A stretch of 64,000 nt of DNA from NCBI RefSeq assembly GCF_003610295.1, contig NZ_RAPV01000001.1, positions 2,046,001 to 2,110,000 of the forward strand. Direction: 5' to 3'. This DNA is from Paraburkholderia sp. BL23I1N1 (lineage in GTDB: Bacteria > Pseudomonadota > Gammaproteobacteria > Burkholderiales > Burkholderiaceae). Below, one piece after another: positions 25,579-35,197 of the stretch. The translations under genes and the position numbers were made by a program. The notes beneath the pieces were generated by a model, which did no database searches, was not told the origin of the DNA, and was given only the letters and a program-made list of their open reading frames with translations. Within the stretch, counting starts at the first letter, position 1; every line of letters begins with the position of its first letter.

Positions 25579-26028
25579 TTAACGCGGCGCCGAGTTTTTC
25601 AGCGAATCGCGGATCTCGCGCAGCAGCACGACTTCTTCAGGTGTCGGCGGCGGCTCTGCCGCTGCGCCTTCAGCCGGCTTGCGCAGATTGTTGATGAACT
25701 TGACCATCAGGAAAATGATGAACGCGAGGATCACGAAGTTGATGGCCACGGTGATGAACGAGCCATAACCGAACACCGCCACGCCTGCCGTCTGCAAGTC
25801 TTTATACGACTCGGGACTGCCTTTGAAGCTTGCGGGAATATCGCCGAGGCGAACGAATTTGTTGGAGAAATCGAGGCCGCCGGTGGCAACGCCGACAACC
25901 GGCATGATCAGGTCTTTAACAATTGAATTGACGATGGTGGAAAATGCGCCGCCGATAATCACCCCGACCGCGAGATCCATTACGTTGCCTTTGAGGGCAA
26001 ATTCCTTGAATTCCTTAATCATGCTCAT
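25579..26028 (-). CDS. mscL: Large-conductance mechanosensitive channel MscL
   Basis: A 149-residue protein with the MscL layout: an amphipathic N-terminal helix ('[13 protein letters not shown]'), TM1 ('[21 protein letters not shown]'-type pore helix, shown in part), a periplasmic loop, TM2 ('[19 protein letters not shown]') and a C-terminal helical bundle. It opens under membrane tension to release solutes during osmotic downshock. Of the three possible starts, the ATG at 26028 has GGGAGG at proper distance; the ATG at 26034 is too close to it. Its 3' end faces the bidirectional terminator. Confidence 0.95.
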   Translation of the reverse strand: MSMIKEFKEFALKGNVMDLAVGVIIGGAFSTIVNSIVKDLIMPVVGVATGGLDFSNKFVRLGDIPASFKGSPESYKDLQTAGVAVFGYGSFITVAINFVILAFIIFLMVKFINNLRKPAEGAAAEPPPTPEEVVLLREIRDSLKNSAPR

Positions 26029-26115
26029 ATACATTCCTCCCAGAAGTCGATTGTCGAATCATACCAATCTGAGAAGGATAGGCTAGTTTTTTGGCGCGGA
26101 AAAAACGCCTTGGCG

Positions 26116-27150
26116 CTATTCGGGAAACTGTGCCTGGCTATGGCGTGCCCGTTCGATATGCGCGGCAAAGCTGACCGGGTCGGTGTTGGTGCCGCACAGC
26201 AGCACGCCTACGCGCTTGCCTTGCAGCGTTTCGCGCAGCGGCCCGAGCAGCGCGGCCGTAGCGGCGGCGCAGGCCGGTTCCACGGCTAGCTTAAGTTGTC
26301 CGAACAAGGTCAGCATGGCCGCGCGCAACTGGTCGTCGGATACGGTGACGAGCTGGTCGATATGACGGCGGCACAATTCGTAGCTGTATTCCTCGGTATG
26401 CGGCGACGCCAATGAGTCGGCAATGGTGTGCATGTGGCCCATCTTGACCGTGTGATTGGCGGCAAAGCTCTTGCCCATCGCATCCGATCCTTCCGGTTCG
26501 ACGCCGTACACGTGCACCCGCGGATTCGCGAGCCGCATGGCGGTGGCCACGCCGGCGGCGAGACCGCCGCCGCCGATCGGCACGATCACCGCTTCGAGGT
26601 CGGGCGTTTGCGTGGCCCATTCATAGCCGAGCGTGGCCGAGCCCAGCACCGTGCGATAACCGCTGAACGGGTGCACAAAATAGCGGCCTTCTTCCGCCTC
26701 GATATGGCGCACCAGTTCGAATGCTTCGGCGAGGTTTTCCGCGAACACGATGTCGGCGCGATATTGCCGGCACAACTCGACGCGCGCCGGATTGGCCGCC
26801 CGAAACAAGACGACTTTCGCGCTGATGCCAAGACGCATCGCAGCATACGCGACCGCCACCGCATGATTGCCGCCCGAAACACAGGTGACGCCCGCGCTGC
26901 GTTGCACTTCGTCGAGCGCGAGCAGGTTGGTGAACGCGCCGCGCGCCTTGAAGCTTCCGCCCGCTTGCAGCAACTCGAACTTGAAGTTCACCACCGTGCC
27001 TTCCAGCGACGGAAAGTCGAGCCGGTCGAACACTGGCGTTCGCGTGACCCACGGCGTCAACGCAAAGTGCTGCGTGGCGATGCCGTCGAGTGTAGGGATC
27101 GGCTCGCCGTCGATCGTATGGTCGGTATGCTGCGGCGTGGCGGATGACAT
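26116..27150 (-). CDS. Threonine/serine dehydratase family protein (PLP-dependent)
   Basis: A 344-residue fold-type II PLP enzyme. The PLP lysine is in 'GSFKARGA'; the substrate-loop 'SGGNHAVAVAYAA' and the phosphate-binding glycine loop 'PIGGGGLAAG' follow. There is no C-terminal ACT regulatory domain, unlike biosynthetic IlvA, so it resembles catabolic or broad-range serine/threonine dehydratases. The reaction would give 2-oxobutanoate or pyruvate plus ammonia. The ATG at 27150 is chosen; the frame runs open upstream to 27345. It lies 55 bases downstream of argE on the same strand and may be co-transcribed. Confidence 0.82.
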   Translation of the reverse strand: MSSATPQHTDHTIDGEPIPTLDGIATQHFALTPWVTRTPVFDRLDFPSLEGTVVNFKFELLQAGGSFKARGAFTNLLALDEVQRSAGVTCVSGGNHAVAVAYAAMRLGISAKVVLFRAANPARVELCRQYRADIVFAENLAEAFELVRHIEAEEGRYFVHPFSGYRTVLGSATLGYEWATQTPDLEAVIVPIGGGGLAAGVATAMRLANPRVHVYGVEPEGSDAMGKSFAANHTVKMGHMHTIADSLASPHTEEYSYELCRRHIDQLVTVSDDQLRAAMLTLFGQLKLAVEPACAAATAALLGPLRETLQGKRVGVLLCGTNTDPVSFAAHIERARHSQAQFPE

Positions 27151-27205
27151 GGCGTGGGTGTGTTTTTCCTCAATATGCCTAAGACTATTTTTGCAGCGGT
27201 CCGGT

Positions 27206-28459
27206 TCAGTGCGCGTGCGCCGGGGCGTCCACCGACATGCTGCGAATAAACTTTTGCAGGAAATGTTCGCACGCCACGAGCTGATCCAGCGCCACGAACT
27301 CGTTGGCTTTGTGTGCCTGCTCAATGTTGCCGGGGCCGCAAACAATGCTCGGAATGCCCGCCAGCGAGAACAACCCGGCTTCCGTGCCGTACGCCACCTT
27401 GCGCTTGTCCTGATCGGCGGTCAGCGCGCGCACGAGTTGCGTGATCGCGGCTTGTTCAGACGAATCGAGCCCGGGCGCCGCGGCGATCTTCGTGATCTCA
27501 ATCGCGGCAGATGGATGCTCGCGCAACATTTTCGGCAGCAGCGTTTCGCGTGCATATTGATCGATGCGCGCGAAAATCGGTTCGGGGTCGAGCGTTGGCA
27601 AATTGCGAAACTCGAACTGGAACTTGCACTCGGCCGGCACGGTATTGATCGCATTGCCGCCGATGATCGTGCTGGTTTGCGACGTGGTGAAGGGCACGTC
27701 ATACAGTTCGTCGAACGGACCTTGCTCGCGGAATTGATCGGCCATGTCGCGGATATAGCAGATCAGGCGCGCGGCGTATTCGATGGCGTTCAAGCCCTTC
27801 GGTGTGAGCGACGAATGCGCGGCCTGCCCGCGCACGCAGCACTGATAGGCGTTGATGCCTTTGTGCGCCACGATCGGCCGCATGCTGGTCGGCTCGCCGA
27901 CGATGCAGCCGTCCGGCTTCACGCCGCGCTTCATCAGGTCGGCAATCAGCAGGGGTGCACCTGCGCAGCCCACTTCCTCGTCGAACGACAAGGCGAAGTG
28001 AATCGGCTTGGCGAGCTTCGCGCGCTGCATGTCGGGCACGAGTGCAAGTGCCGCGCCGATGAAGCCTTTCATGTCGCAGGTGCCACGGCCGTATAGTTTG
28101 TCGCCGCGAATTTCCGGTTTGAACGGATCGCTGTCCCATTGCTGACCGTCCGCGGGTACGACGTCGGTATGGCCCGACAGCACCACGCCGCCACTGGTCT
28201 CGCCGTTGTGCGCGGGAATCGTTGCAAACAGATTGGCCCATTTGCCGCTTTCGTCGTGAGTGAGCGTGGCCTCGATGCCGACGGCGCGCAGTTCGTCCCG
28301 CACGGTTTCGATCAGGCCGAGATTCGGATTGCGGCTCACCGTGTCCATCGACACGAGACGGGTTACCCAGGGAAGCGAGGCCAGTGTAGCAGGCGCGGAA
28401 GCATTCGATTCGGAGGCGGACGTTTGCGAGGACTGCGCTGAATCAGCAACGTGAGACAT
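27206..28459 (-). CDS. argE: Acetylornithine deacetylase (M20 family)
   Basis: A 417-residue M20 metallopeptidase-fold enzyme. Metal ligands are visible in 'SGHTDVVPAD' and 'GRGTCDMKG', and the catalytic/metal Glu pair is in 'SFDEEVGC'. The domain ends with 'GTEAGLF' and 'CGPGNIEQAHKANEFV', as in ArgE. It releases ornithine from N-acetylornithine in arginine synthesis. The ATG at 28459 has GGAG upstream. The first 25 residues are Ser/Ala-rich and may be unstructured. The downstream dehydratase is probably in the same transcript. Confidence 0.9.
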   Translation of the reverse strand: MSHVADSAQSSQTSASESNASAPATLASLPWVTRLVSMDTVSRNPNLGLIETVRDELRAVGIEATLTHDESGKWANLFATIPAHNGETSGGVVLSGHTDVVPADGQQWDSDPFKPEIRGDKLYGRGTCDMKGFIGAALALVPDMQRAKLAKPIHFALSFDEEVGCAGAPLLIADLMKRGVKPDGCIVGEPTSMRPIVAHKGINAYQCCVRGQAAHSSLTPKGLNAIEYAARLICYIRDMADQFREQGPFDELYDVPFTTSQTSTIIGGNAINTVPAECKFQFEFRNLPTLDPEPIFARIDQYARETLLPKMLREHPSAAIEITKIAAAPGLDSSEQAAITQLVRALTADQDKRKVAYGTEAGLFSLAGIPSIVCGPGNIEQAHKANEFVALDQLVACEHFLQKFIRSMSVDAPAHAH

Positions 28460-28619
28460 GACAAGACTCCGGCATTTGAGTCTTTTGATCATACCCAAAA
28501 AAAGCGCACCCGTATGCTGCGATGCGCGTTTGCGCACCGCAGCATGAACGAAAAGCGGTTGGACGTACGCCGTATTTTTTGGGGCGGCGTGGGTGCCGGC
28601 TTAGGTGCTACGTACTGAT

Positions 28620-28642
28620 GCCGGTATTGACGCGATACCGGC
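28620..28642 (-). terminator. Hairpin just downstream of mfd, possible transcript end
   Basis: GCCGGTAT and ATACCGGC form a perfect 8-bp stem with a 7-base loop, 9 bases after the mfd stop. No T-run follows on the mfd strand, so this may be a processing or Rho-assisted site rather than a classical terminator. Confidence 0.45.
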
Positions 28643-28650
28643 GCGACACA

Positions 28651-31600
28651 TCAGCGCGCAACAGCCGTGGCCGCCGTGCCGCGGCTGGGCGTTCCGAGCG
28701 CGCGCAAGGTTTCCTTCACCGTCGCCACGCGCACGGCCAGATCCGGGCTGCGCGTTTCGATACGCAGCTTGTCCTGGCCCGCGAGCTTGATGTGCTTGTG
28801 TTTCTGCACCATCTCGATGATCCGCATCGCGTCGATCGGCGGATTGGGGATGAACTGCAAGCCGATCACGTTTTCGCCCGCATCGATTTTCGAAATGCCC
28901 AAAGGCTTGGCCGCCAGGCGCAATCGATGCGTCTCGACCAGCGCAAGCGCTTGCGGCGGCAACTTGCCGAAGCGATCGATCAACTCTTCCTGAATGCTAT
29001 CGATCGAATCGTTGTGCTCGCAATTAGCCATGCGCTTGTAGAGCGACAGACGCTCCTGTACATCGCCGCAATAGTCCGCCGGCAGAATCGCGGGCGCGTG
29101 CAGATTGATCTCGGTGGTGGCGGCGAGCGGTGCGGTGAGGTCCGGCTCGCGGCCTTCCTTGAGCGCCTTCACGGCGTCGTTCAGCATGTCGGTATAGAGC
29201 TGGAAACCGATCTCCTGAATCTCGCCCGATTGCTTGTCACCGAGCACTTCGCCCGTGCCGCGAATCTCGAGGTCGTGCATGGCCAGATAGAAGCCCGAAC
29301 CGAGTTCCTCCATCTGCTGGATCGCTTCGAGACGGCGCTGCGCCTGCTTGGTCAGTCCTTGCGGGTCGTGCACCAGCAGATATGAATACGCCTGGTGATG
29401 CGACCGGCCTACGCGGCCACGCAACTGATGCAATTGCGCGAGGCCGAACTTGTCGGAGCGGTGAATCAGGATCGTGTTAGCGCTCGGTACGTCGATACCG
29501 GTTTCGATAATCGTCGTGCACAGAAGAACGTTCGCGCGCTGGGCAACGAAGTCACGCATCACGCGTTCGAGTTCGCGCTCGTGCATCTGCCCATGCGCGA
29601 CAGCGATGCGCGCTTCGGGTACGAGCGCCTCAAGCATCTGCCGGCGATTCTCGATCGTCTCGACTTCGTTGTGCAGGAAGTACACCTGGCCGCCACGTTT
29701 CAACTCGCGCAACATTGCTTCGCGAATCACGCTGTCTTCTTCGCGACGCACGAAGGTTTTGATCGCGAGGCGCTTTTGCGGCGCGGTGGCGATCACGGAG
29801 AAATCGCGCAGGCCTTCGAGCGCCATGCCGAGCGTACGTGGGATTGGCGTGGCGGTGAGCGTGAGCACATCGACTTCCGCGCGCAACGCTTTCAACGCCT
29901 CTTTCTGACGCACGCCGAAACGGTGTTCCTCGTCGATGATCACGAGGCCCAGCCGCTTGAACTGCACATCCGACGACAGCAGCTTGTGCGTGCCGATCAC
30001 GATATCGACCGTGCCTTCATTGATCTGCTGGATCGCCGCGTTGACTTCCTTGGTTGATTTGAAACGCGACAATTCGGCGATGCGCACCGGCCAATCCGAG
30101 AAGCGGTCGCTAAAGGTTTGCGTGTGCTGTTCGGCCAGCAGCGTGGTGGGCGAGAGCAGGGCGACCTGCTTGCCACCCATCACCGCAATGAACGCCGCGC
30201 GCAACGCCACTTCGGTCTTGCCGAAGCCGACGTCGCCGCACACGAGGCGGTCCATCGGTTTGCCGCTTGTCATATCGCCGATCACGGCGGCAATCGCCGC
30301 AGCCTGGTCCGGCGTTTCCTCGAAGCCGAAGCTCTCGGCGAACTTCACATAGTCTTTTGGTTCGAGCGCGAACGCATGGCCTTCGCGCAGGGCGCGACGG
30401 GCGTACAGATTCAGCAGTTCCGCCGCGGTGTCGCGGATCTGCTGCGCGGCCTTGCGTTTGGCTTTTTCCCACTGGCCTGAGCCGAGCGAATGCAACGGCG
30501 CGCTTTCCGGATCCGCGCCGCTGTAGCGCGAGATCACGTGCAACTGCGCGACCGGCACGTAGAGCTTGCTGTCGCTTGCGTATTCGAGGTGCAGGAACTC
30601 GGTCTCGCCCTCGCCGAGATCCATCGTGACGAGACCCATATACCGGCCGATGCCATGCTGCGAATGCACGACAGGATCGCCGATCTTCAGTTCGGACAGA
30701 TCGCGCACCATCGAATCGACGTTGCTCGCCTGTTCCTGACGGCGGCGCCCTGCGCGGCGCGCGAGCGGGCCGTAAAGCTCCGTTTCGGTGATGATCGCAA
30801 TGCCGTCGGCGGGCACCGCGAAACCGTTGGCGAGCGGTGCGACGCCAAGCGAGAAGCGCGTGTCGCTCGTGAGCCAGCTTTGGAACGAGTCGCTCGATGC
30901 CGGCTTCAGATGATTGTCGGCAAGCAACTGCAACAGCGTTTCACGCCGGCCGGCCGATTCCGTGGCAAACAGTACGCGGTTCGGCGTGGTGTCGAGATAG
31001 GTGCGGAGGGCCGAGACCGGATCCTCCGCGTGACGGTCGATCGCCAGATTCGGCAACGGGGTTGACCAGCCCCCGCCCGCGTTGGCCGGCAAGGCGAGCC
31101 GCGCGAACGGTTTGGCGAACTCGAAGAAATCCTCGTCCGACAGGAACAGACGCTGCGGCTCCAGAATCGGCCGGTCGCGATCGTGCGACAGGAAGTTGTA
31201 GCGCTGTCTGGTGTCGTTGGTGAAGCGCCGGATCGCCGCGTCCAGATCGCCGACGAACGCCAGTTGCGCGCCTTCGGGAAGATAGTGGAAGAGCGTCGCC
31301 GTCTCGTCGAAGAAGAGCGGCAGATAGTATTCGATGCCCGCCGAGGGCACGCTGTTGCCGATATCCTTATAAATCGACGCTCGGCTCGGATCGCCCTCGA
31401 AGGTCTCGCGCCAGCGGCTGCGAAAGGCCGTGCGGGCGGCCTCGTCGAAGGGGAATTCGCGGCCGGGCAGCAGGCGCACGTCCTTCACCGGATAGAGGCT
31501 GCGCTGCGTGTCCGGATCGAATGCACGGATCGAGTCGACCTGGTCGTCGAACAGGTCGATCCGGTACGGCAGCGGCGAGCCCATTGGAAAGAGGTCGAGC

Positions 31601-32133
31601 AGCGAGCCGCGCACGCAGTATTCGCCGGGGCGCACCACCTGGCTCACGTGCTCGTAGCCGGCCAGCGTCAACTGCGCTTTGAGCCTGGCTTCGTCGAGGC
31701 GCTCGCCTTGCGAGAAGGCGAACGTGTAGCCCGCCATGAACGAGGCGGGCGGCATCCGGTACAAAGCTGTGGTGGCCGGCACCAGCAGGATGTCGCAGCG
31801 GCCTTCGCCGAGATCGTGCAGGGTGGCGAGGCGCTCGGAGACCAGATCCTGGTGGGGCGAAAAGGTGTCGTAAGGCAGCGTTTCCCAGTCGGGCAGCAAA
31901 CGCACGCGTGCTTCGGGCGCGAAAAAGGATATTTCCTGCGACAGACGTTGCGCGTCGACCGCGCTTTCGCAGACGACCGCCAATAGCGGCACCTTCTCGC
32001 GATAGGCGAGGTGGTAGCGGGCGATCAGCAGCGCGTCGGACGAGCCGTGCGTGCCATCGAAGGCAAAACGCTGGCCGGCCTTGACGAGCGCGACGGGCGG
32101 GGAGGACTGCGATGATGCGGCGATGTCTGACAT
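28651..32133 (-). CDS. mfd: Transcription-repair coupling factor Mfd
   Basis: A full-length 1160-residue protein. The N-terminal UvrB-like region binds UvrA. An RNA polymerase-interaction domain ('IGDPVVHSQHGIGRYMGL', about 490) and a RecG-like translocase follow, with Walker A 'GDVGFGKTEVALRAAF' and the DEEH box 'VIIDEEHRFG'. The C-terminal motif VI region has 'QLRGRVGRS'. Mfd removes RNA polymerase stalled at lesions and recruits UvrABC. The ATG at 32133 begins 'MSDIAAS'. It is divergent from ispD with about 120 bases between them, which must hold both promoters. Confidence 0.97.
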   Translation of the reverse strand: MSDIAASSQSSPPVALVKAGQRFAFDGTHGSSDALLIARYHLAYREKVPLLAVVCESAVDAQRLSQEISFFAPEARVRLLPDWETLPYDTFSPHQDLVSERLATLHDLGEGRCDILLVPATTALYRMPPASFMAGYTFAFSQGERLDEARLKAQLTLAGYEHVSQVVRPGEYCVRGSLLDLFPMGSPLPYRIDLFDDQVDSIRAFDPDTQRSLYPVKDVRLLPGREFPFDEAARTAFRSRWRETFEGDPSRASIYKDIGNSVPSAGIEYYLPLFFDETATLFHYLPEGAQLAFVGDLDAAIRRFTNDTRQRYNFLSHDRDRPILEPQRLFLSDEDFFEFAKPFARLALPANAGGGWSTPLPNLAIDRHAEDPVSALRTYLDTTPNRVLFATESAGRRETLLQLLADNHLKPASSDSFQSWLTSDTRFSLGVAPLANGFAVPADGIAIITETELYGPLARRAGRRRQEQASNVDSMVRDLSELKIGDPVVHSQHGIGRYMGLVTMDLGEGETEFLHLEYASDSKLYVPVAQLHVISRYSGADPESAPLHSLGSGQWEKAKRKAAQQIRDTAAELLNLYARRALREGHAFALEPKDYVKFAESFGFEETPDQAAAIAAVIGDMTSGKPMDRLVCGDVGFGKTEVALRAAFIAVMGGKQVALLSPTTLLAEQHTQTFSDRFSDWPVRIAELSRFKSTKEVNAAIQQINEGTVDIVIGTHKLLSSDVQFKRLGLVIIDEEHRFGVRQKEALKALRAEVDVLTLTATPIPRTLGMALEGLRDFSVIATAPQKRLAIKTFVRREEDSVIREAMLRELKRGGQVYFLHNEVETIENRRQMLEALVPEARIAVAHGQMHERELERVMRDFVAQRANVLLCTTIIETGIDVPSANTILIHRSDKFGLAQLHQLRGRVGRSHHQAYSYLLVHDPQGLTKQAQRRLEAIQQMEELGSGFYLAMHDLEIRGTGEVLGDKQSGEIQEIGFQLYTDMLNDAVKALKEGREPDLTAPLAATTEINLHAPAILPADYCGDVQERLSLYKRMANCEHNDSIDSIQEELIDRFGKLPPQALALVETHRLRLAAKPLGISKIDAGENVIGLQFIPNPPIDAMRIIEMVQKHKHIKLAGQDKLRIETRSPDLAVRVATVKETLRALGTPSRGTAATAVAR

Positions 32134-32254
32134 AGAAGAGAAAAGGCGGCCTTGGGCTCACACGTGATCGGCAAGTTTACGCGTGTCGGGGCGAAGATGC
32201 GAAGGACCTATTATAAAATCCGTCCTTTACTTTGACCTCGCGGCATCCGCACTC

Positions 32255-32971
32255 GTGACTTCCCGTCTATTTGCCCTGATTCCGTGCGCTGGCACCGGCA
32301 GCCGTTCCGGCGCCGCGATGCCCAAACAATATCGCACTGTCGCCGGCCGCGACATGTTGCATTATTCGCTGGCGGCTTTCGACGCCTGCAGCGAGTTTGC
32401 GCAAACCCTTGTCGTGATTGCTCCCGACGACCAGCACTTCGACGCCCGCCGCTTCAGCGGCTTGCGTTTTGCCGTGCGCCGCTCCGGCGGGGCCTCGCGC
32501 CAGGCGTCGGTGCTGAACGGGCTGCATGCGCTGGCCGAGTTCGGCGCGCACGACGACGACTGGGTGCTGGTGCACGACGCCGCGCGGCCCGGCATTACGC
32601 CTGGCTTGATCCGCGCGCTGATCACGGCGCTCAAGGACGACGCGGTGGGCGGCATCATGGCCTTGCCCGTGGCGGACACCTTGAAGCGGATTGATGCCGG
32701 TTCGTCCGACGGGCGGATTGCCCGCACCGAGGCACGCGATGGGCTGTGGCAGGCGCAGACGCCGCAGATGTTCCGCATCGGTATGTTGCGCGAGGCGATT
32801 TTGCGCGCGCAGGCGGACGGTCACGATTTGACCGATGAAGCGAGCGCGATCGAGTGGCTGGGGCACGCGCCCAGGTTGGTGCAGGGGAGTTTGCGTAACT
32901 TCAAGGTCACTTATCCGGAAGACTTCGATCTCGCCGAGGCGATTCTGTCGCGGCCGCCTTCGGCTTCCTGA
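32255..32971 (+). CDS. ispD: 2-C-methyl-D-erythritol 4-phosphate cytidylyltransferase IspD
   Basis: A 238-residue nucleotidyltransferase. The glycine-rich CTP loop is '[11 protein letters not shown]' followed by 'MPKQY', and the family motifs 'VHDAARP' and '[11 protein letters not shown]' are present. It makes CDP-methylerythritol in the MEP isoprenoid pathway. The chosen start is the GTG at 32255, which gives the normal N-terminus; upstream in-frame codons would add residues not found in IspD. It lies 45 bases before ispF, the usual pairing in beta-proteobacteria. Confidence 0.93.
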   Translation: MTSRLFALIPCAGTGSRSGAAMPKQYRTVAGRDMLHYSLAAFDACSEFAQTLVVIAPDDQHFDARRFSGLRFAVRRSGGASRQASVLNGLHALAEFGAHDDDWVLVHDAARPGITPGLIRALITALKDDAVGGIMALPVADTLKRIDAGSSDGRIARTEARDGLWQAQTPQMFRIGMLREAILRAQADGHDLTDEASAIEWLGHAPRLVQGSLRNFKVTYPEDFDLAEAILSRPPSAS

Positions 32972-33016
32972 GCGGATAATCGATTTTTAATGAATGGGCT
33001 TGAGGACTTGACGCAT

Positions 33017-33496
33017 ATGGATTTCAGAATTGGGCAGGGTTATGACGTGCATGCGCTGGTGCCGGGACGTCCGTTGATTATCGGCGGCGTGACGATTCCT
33101 TATGAGCGCGGGCTACTCGGGCATTCGGATGCGGATGTGCTGCTGCATGCGATTACCGATGCTATTTTTGGTGCTGCCGCGATGGGGGATATTGGGCGGC
33201 ATTTTTCCGATACCGATGCGCAGTTCGCTGGCGCGGATAGTCGGGTTTTGTTGCGGGAGTGTTTTGCTCGTGTGACCGCCGCCGGGTTTTCTATCGCTAA
33301 TGTGGACAGCAGCGTGGTTGCTCAGGCGCCCAAGCTCGCGCCTCATATTGATGGGATGCGGGCTAATATTGCCGCCGATCTTAACCTGCCGGTTGAGCGG
33401 GTTAATGTTAAGGCTAAGACTAATGAGAAGTTGGGGTACCTCGGGAGAGGTGAGGGGATTGAGGCGCAGGCTGTGGTTTTGTTGATCAAGGGGTGA
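33017..33496 (+). CDS. ispF: 2-C-methyl-D-erythritol 2,4-cyclodiphosphate synthase IspF
   Basis: A 159-residue protein of standard IspF length. Zinc ligands Asp10 and His12 are in 'GQGYDVHAL' and His44 in '[10 protein letters not shown]'. '[10 protein letters not shown]' and '[14 protein letters not shown]' are diagnostic. It cyclises CDP-methylerythritol 2-phosphate in the MEP pathway, directly after IspD. The ATG at 33017 gives the correct N-terminus; the frame is open from 32990. Third codon positions carry noticeably more T and A than in neighbouring genes, and this trend increases toward the 3' end and continues into the repeat region behind it. Confidence 0.95.
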   Translation: MDFRIGQGYDVHALVPGRPLIIGGVTIPYERGLLGHSDADVLLHAITDAIFGAAAMGDIGRHFSDTDAQFAGADSRVLLRECFARVTAAGFSIANVDSSVVAQAPKLAPHIDGMRANIAADLNLPVERVNVKAKTNEKLGYLGRGEGIEAQAVVLLIKG

Positions 33497-33512
33497 TGGT
33501 AGGGGGTTTTCC

Positions 33513-34272
33513 TTGATCTGGATATTTGGCCTTTCCTTGCTTTGTTAGTGGTTTATTAGTGTTGCCCTGTGCGGGGTGGCACTTACTTTCTTTGTCGCCG
33601 CAAAGAAAGATAAGCAAAGAAAGCGGCTCAAACCGCTAATTCATAAGCGGGTCCCCCGCGCAGCCACGGTAGTGGTGCATCTGGAATCTGTGTTCTCGCA
33701 CATTCGGCGTGAGTGACAAAGGCGTCATACTTTCCGCCTCGCACTCCGTGCTCGCCGGACGGGTTCATCGAAGAACTCGGGGCTTCGTTTGGATCTGGCG
33801 GGGGCCATTGGCTTCGCCTCGACGAAATGCGTACTGATCCAACGTTTCGGACTCGCCCCGCCGCCGGACATACCTAACGGCATACGAGACGCGGCGCGCG
33901 CCGAAAGCGGCAAGCTGCCTTTTGAATGCCACGGACATCAAATACGGCAGGCAGTTTTATGAAGTGCGAGGGCATTGAATAAGCGAGCGGTGTTATGAAA
34001 TATTGCTAAACGCAAAAACGGCGAGCGGTTCAATGAACTACCGCATCGGCGCGCGCAGCGCCGCCGGAAGTATGACAGCCTTGTCACTCACGCTGAATGT
34101 GCGAGAACACAGATTCCAGATGCACCACTACCGCAACTGTGCGGGGGACACACTTAAGAATTAGCGGTGTGAGTCGCTTTCTTTGCGGCGGCAAAGAAAG
34201 TAAGTGCCGCCCCGCACAGGGCAACGCTAATAAACCACTAAAAATTCAAGGAAAGGCCAAAAACAAGATCAA
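33513..34272. repeat. Large inverted-repeat element without genes
   Basis: Two imperfect arms of about 200 bases (about 33513-33740 and 34072-34272) are inverted relative to each other around a 330-base centre. Matching segments include 'GGCCTTTCCTTG', 'TAGTGGTTTATTAG', 'GCCCTGTGCGGGG', 'CATCTGGAATCTGTGTTCTC' and 'GCATTCAGCGTGAGTGAC'-like stretches. Each arm also carries its own hairpin CTTTCTTTG-N6-CAAAGAAAG (33586-33609 and 34177-34200). Small frames inside (33725-33913 minus; 34097-34378 plus) run through the repeat and I do not accept them as genes. I recall similar sequence recurring between genes in Burkholderia relatives, which needs checking. The gap 33497-34460 contains nothing else. 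Confidence 0.75.
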
Positions 34273-34411
34273 AAAAAGCCAAAACAAACTTCGTTATTCA
34301 CTTCGAGTGAAGAGTGGGCAGTCGCCCCATCCAAATTCAACCAAATGTCCTAGGCGAAGTCAGACACGCACAAATTAATAGAATATTGAAATTTCCCATT
34401 GAACTGTCGAT

Positions 34412-34447
34412 AAAAAAGCCCGCGGCAGCTTCAAGCCTGGCAGGCTT
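34412..34447 (-). terminator. Probable terminator of the peroxiredoxin gene
   Basis: On the minus strand, AGCCTGC pairs with GCGGGCT (one G-T wobble) followed by a run of six T. It lies about 15 bases behind the peroxiredoxin stop codon. Confidence 0.6.
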
Positions 34448-34460
34448 CTAACAGCATGGC

Positions 34461-35009
34461 CTACAGCGTTGCGCCGCCAACCGCACGATTACAAGGACAC
34501 TCTTCATCCGTTTGCAAACCGTCGAGAATCCGCAGCACCTCCTCCGGGTTCCGGCCAACATTCAGATTGTTCACCGATACGTGCTGAATCGTATTGTCCG
34601 GATCGACAATAAACGTTGCTCGCAGGGCCACGCCGGCTTCCTTGTCACGCACGCCGAGCTGATCGATCAACTCGCCCTTAACGTCACCAAACGAATAGTG
34701 GTTTAGCCTGCTCAGGTCCTTGTTCTCACGGCGCCAGGCCAGCTTGACGAATTCGTTGTCCACACTGCCGCCAAGCAACACCGCGTCGCGCTCGTCGAAA
34801 TCCTTGACCAGCTTGTCGAACTCGACGATTTCGGTCGGGCACACGAACGTGAAGTCCTTCGGATAGAAATAGATGATCTTCCACTTGCCCGGAAACGACT
34901 GCTCAGTGATCTCTTCGAACGCCGACACGCCGTTTTCTTCATGGTTGTTGAAGCCCGGCTTCGCAGCAGTCACAGTGAACGCTTCGACTTTATCGCCAAC
35001 GGTTTTCAT
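34461..35009 (-). CDS. ahpC: Peroxiredoxin of the AhpC/TSA (2-Cys) family
   Basis: A 182-residue peroxiredoxin. The peroxidatic cysteine is in 'DFTFVCPTE' (Cys57), with Pro50 and a distant Arg completing the pocket. A C-terminal pair of cysteines 'ECPC' (171 and 173) provides the resolving Cys. It reduces hydrogen peroxide, organic peroxides or peroxynitrite in the cytosol. The short C-terminal Cys-Pro-Cys suggests an AhpD-type rather than AhpF reductant, but neither gene is adjacent. AAGGAG lies upstream of the ATG at 35009. The frame extends to 35033 without a better start. Confidence 0.9.
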   Translation of the reverse strand: MKTVGDKVEAFTVTAAKPGFNNHEENGVSAFEEITEQSFPGKWKIIYFYPKDFTFVCPTEIVEFDKLVKDFDERDAVLLGGSVDNEFVKLAWRRENKDLSRLNHYSFGDVKGELIDQLGVRDKEAGVALRATFIVDPDNTIQHVSVNNLNVGRNPEEVLRILDGLQTDEECPCNRAVGGATL

Positions 35010-35197
35010 GCGAGTGCTCCTTCGTGGGATCAAAAAACAGCATGTTTGAGCCTATCAGCTCGTCGTAGCGAACACGTTACGCGCTTTTGACCATAGTCCT
35101 ATGAAACTTTCGGATCAATAGTTTTCTCAGAATGCCATGGGTAAGCGGCGATTCAACGCGGCCGGCACTCGCACGGGCGAGGCAATGCCCCGCCCGG

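Noticed and set aside
33725..33913. 62-residue minus-strand frame in the inverted-repeat element
   Set aside because: It starts in the centre and runs into the arm, has no ribosome-binding site and no recognisable fold; repeated sequence alone explains the frame.
34097..34378. 93-residue plus-strand frame over the right arm of the repeat
   Set aside because: Runs across the inverted-repeat arm and its hairpin; Lys/Arg/Gln-rich low-information sequence.
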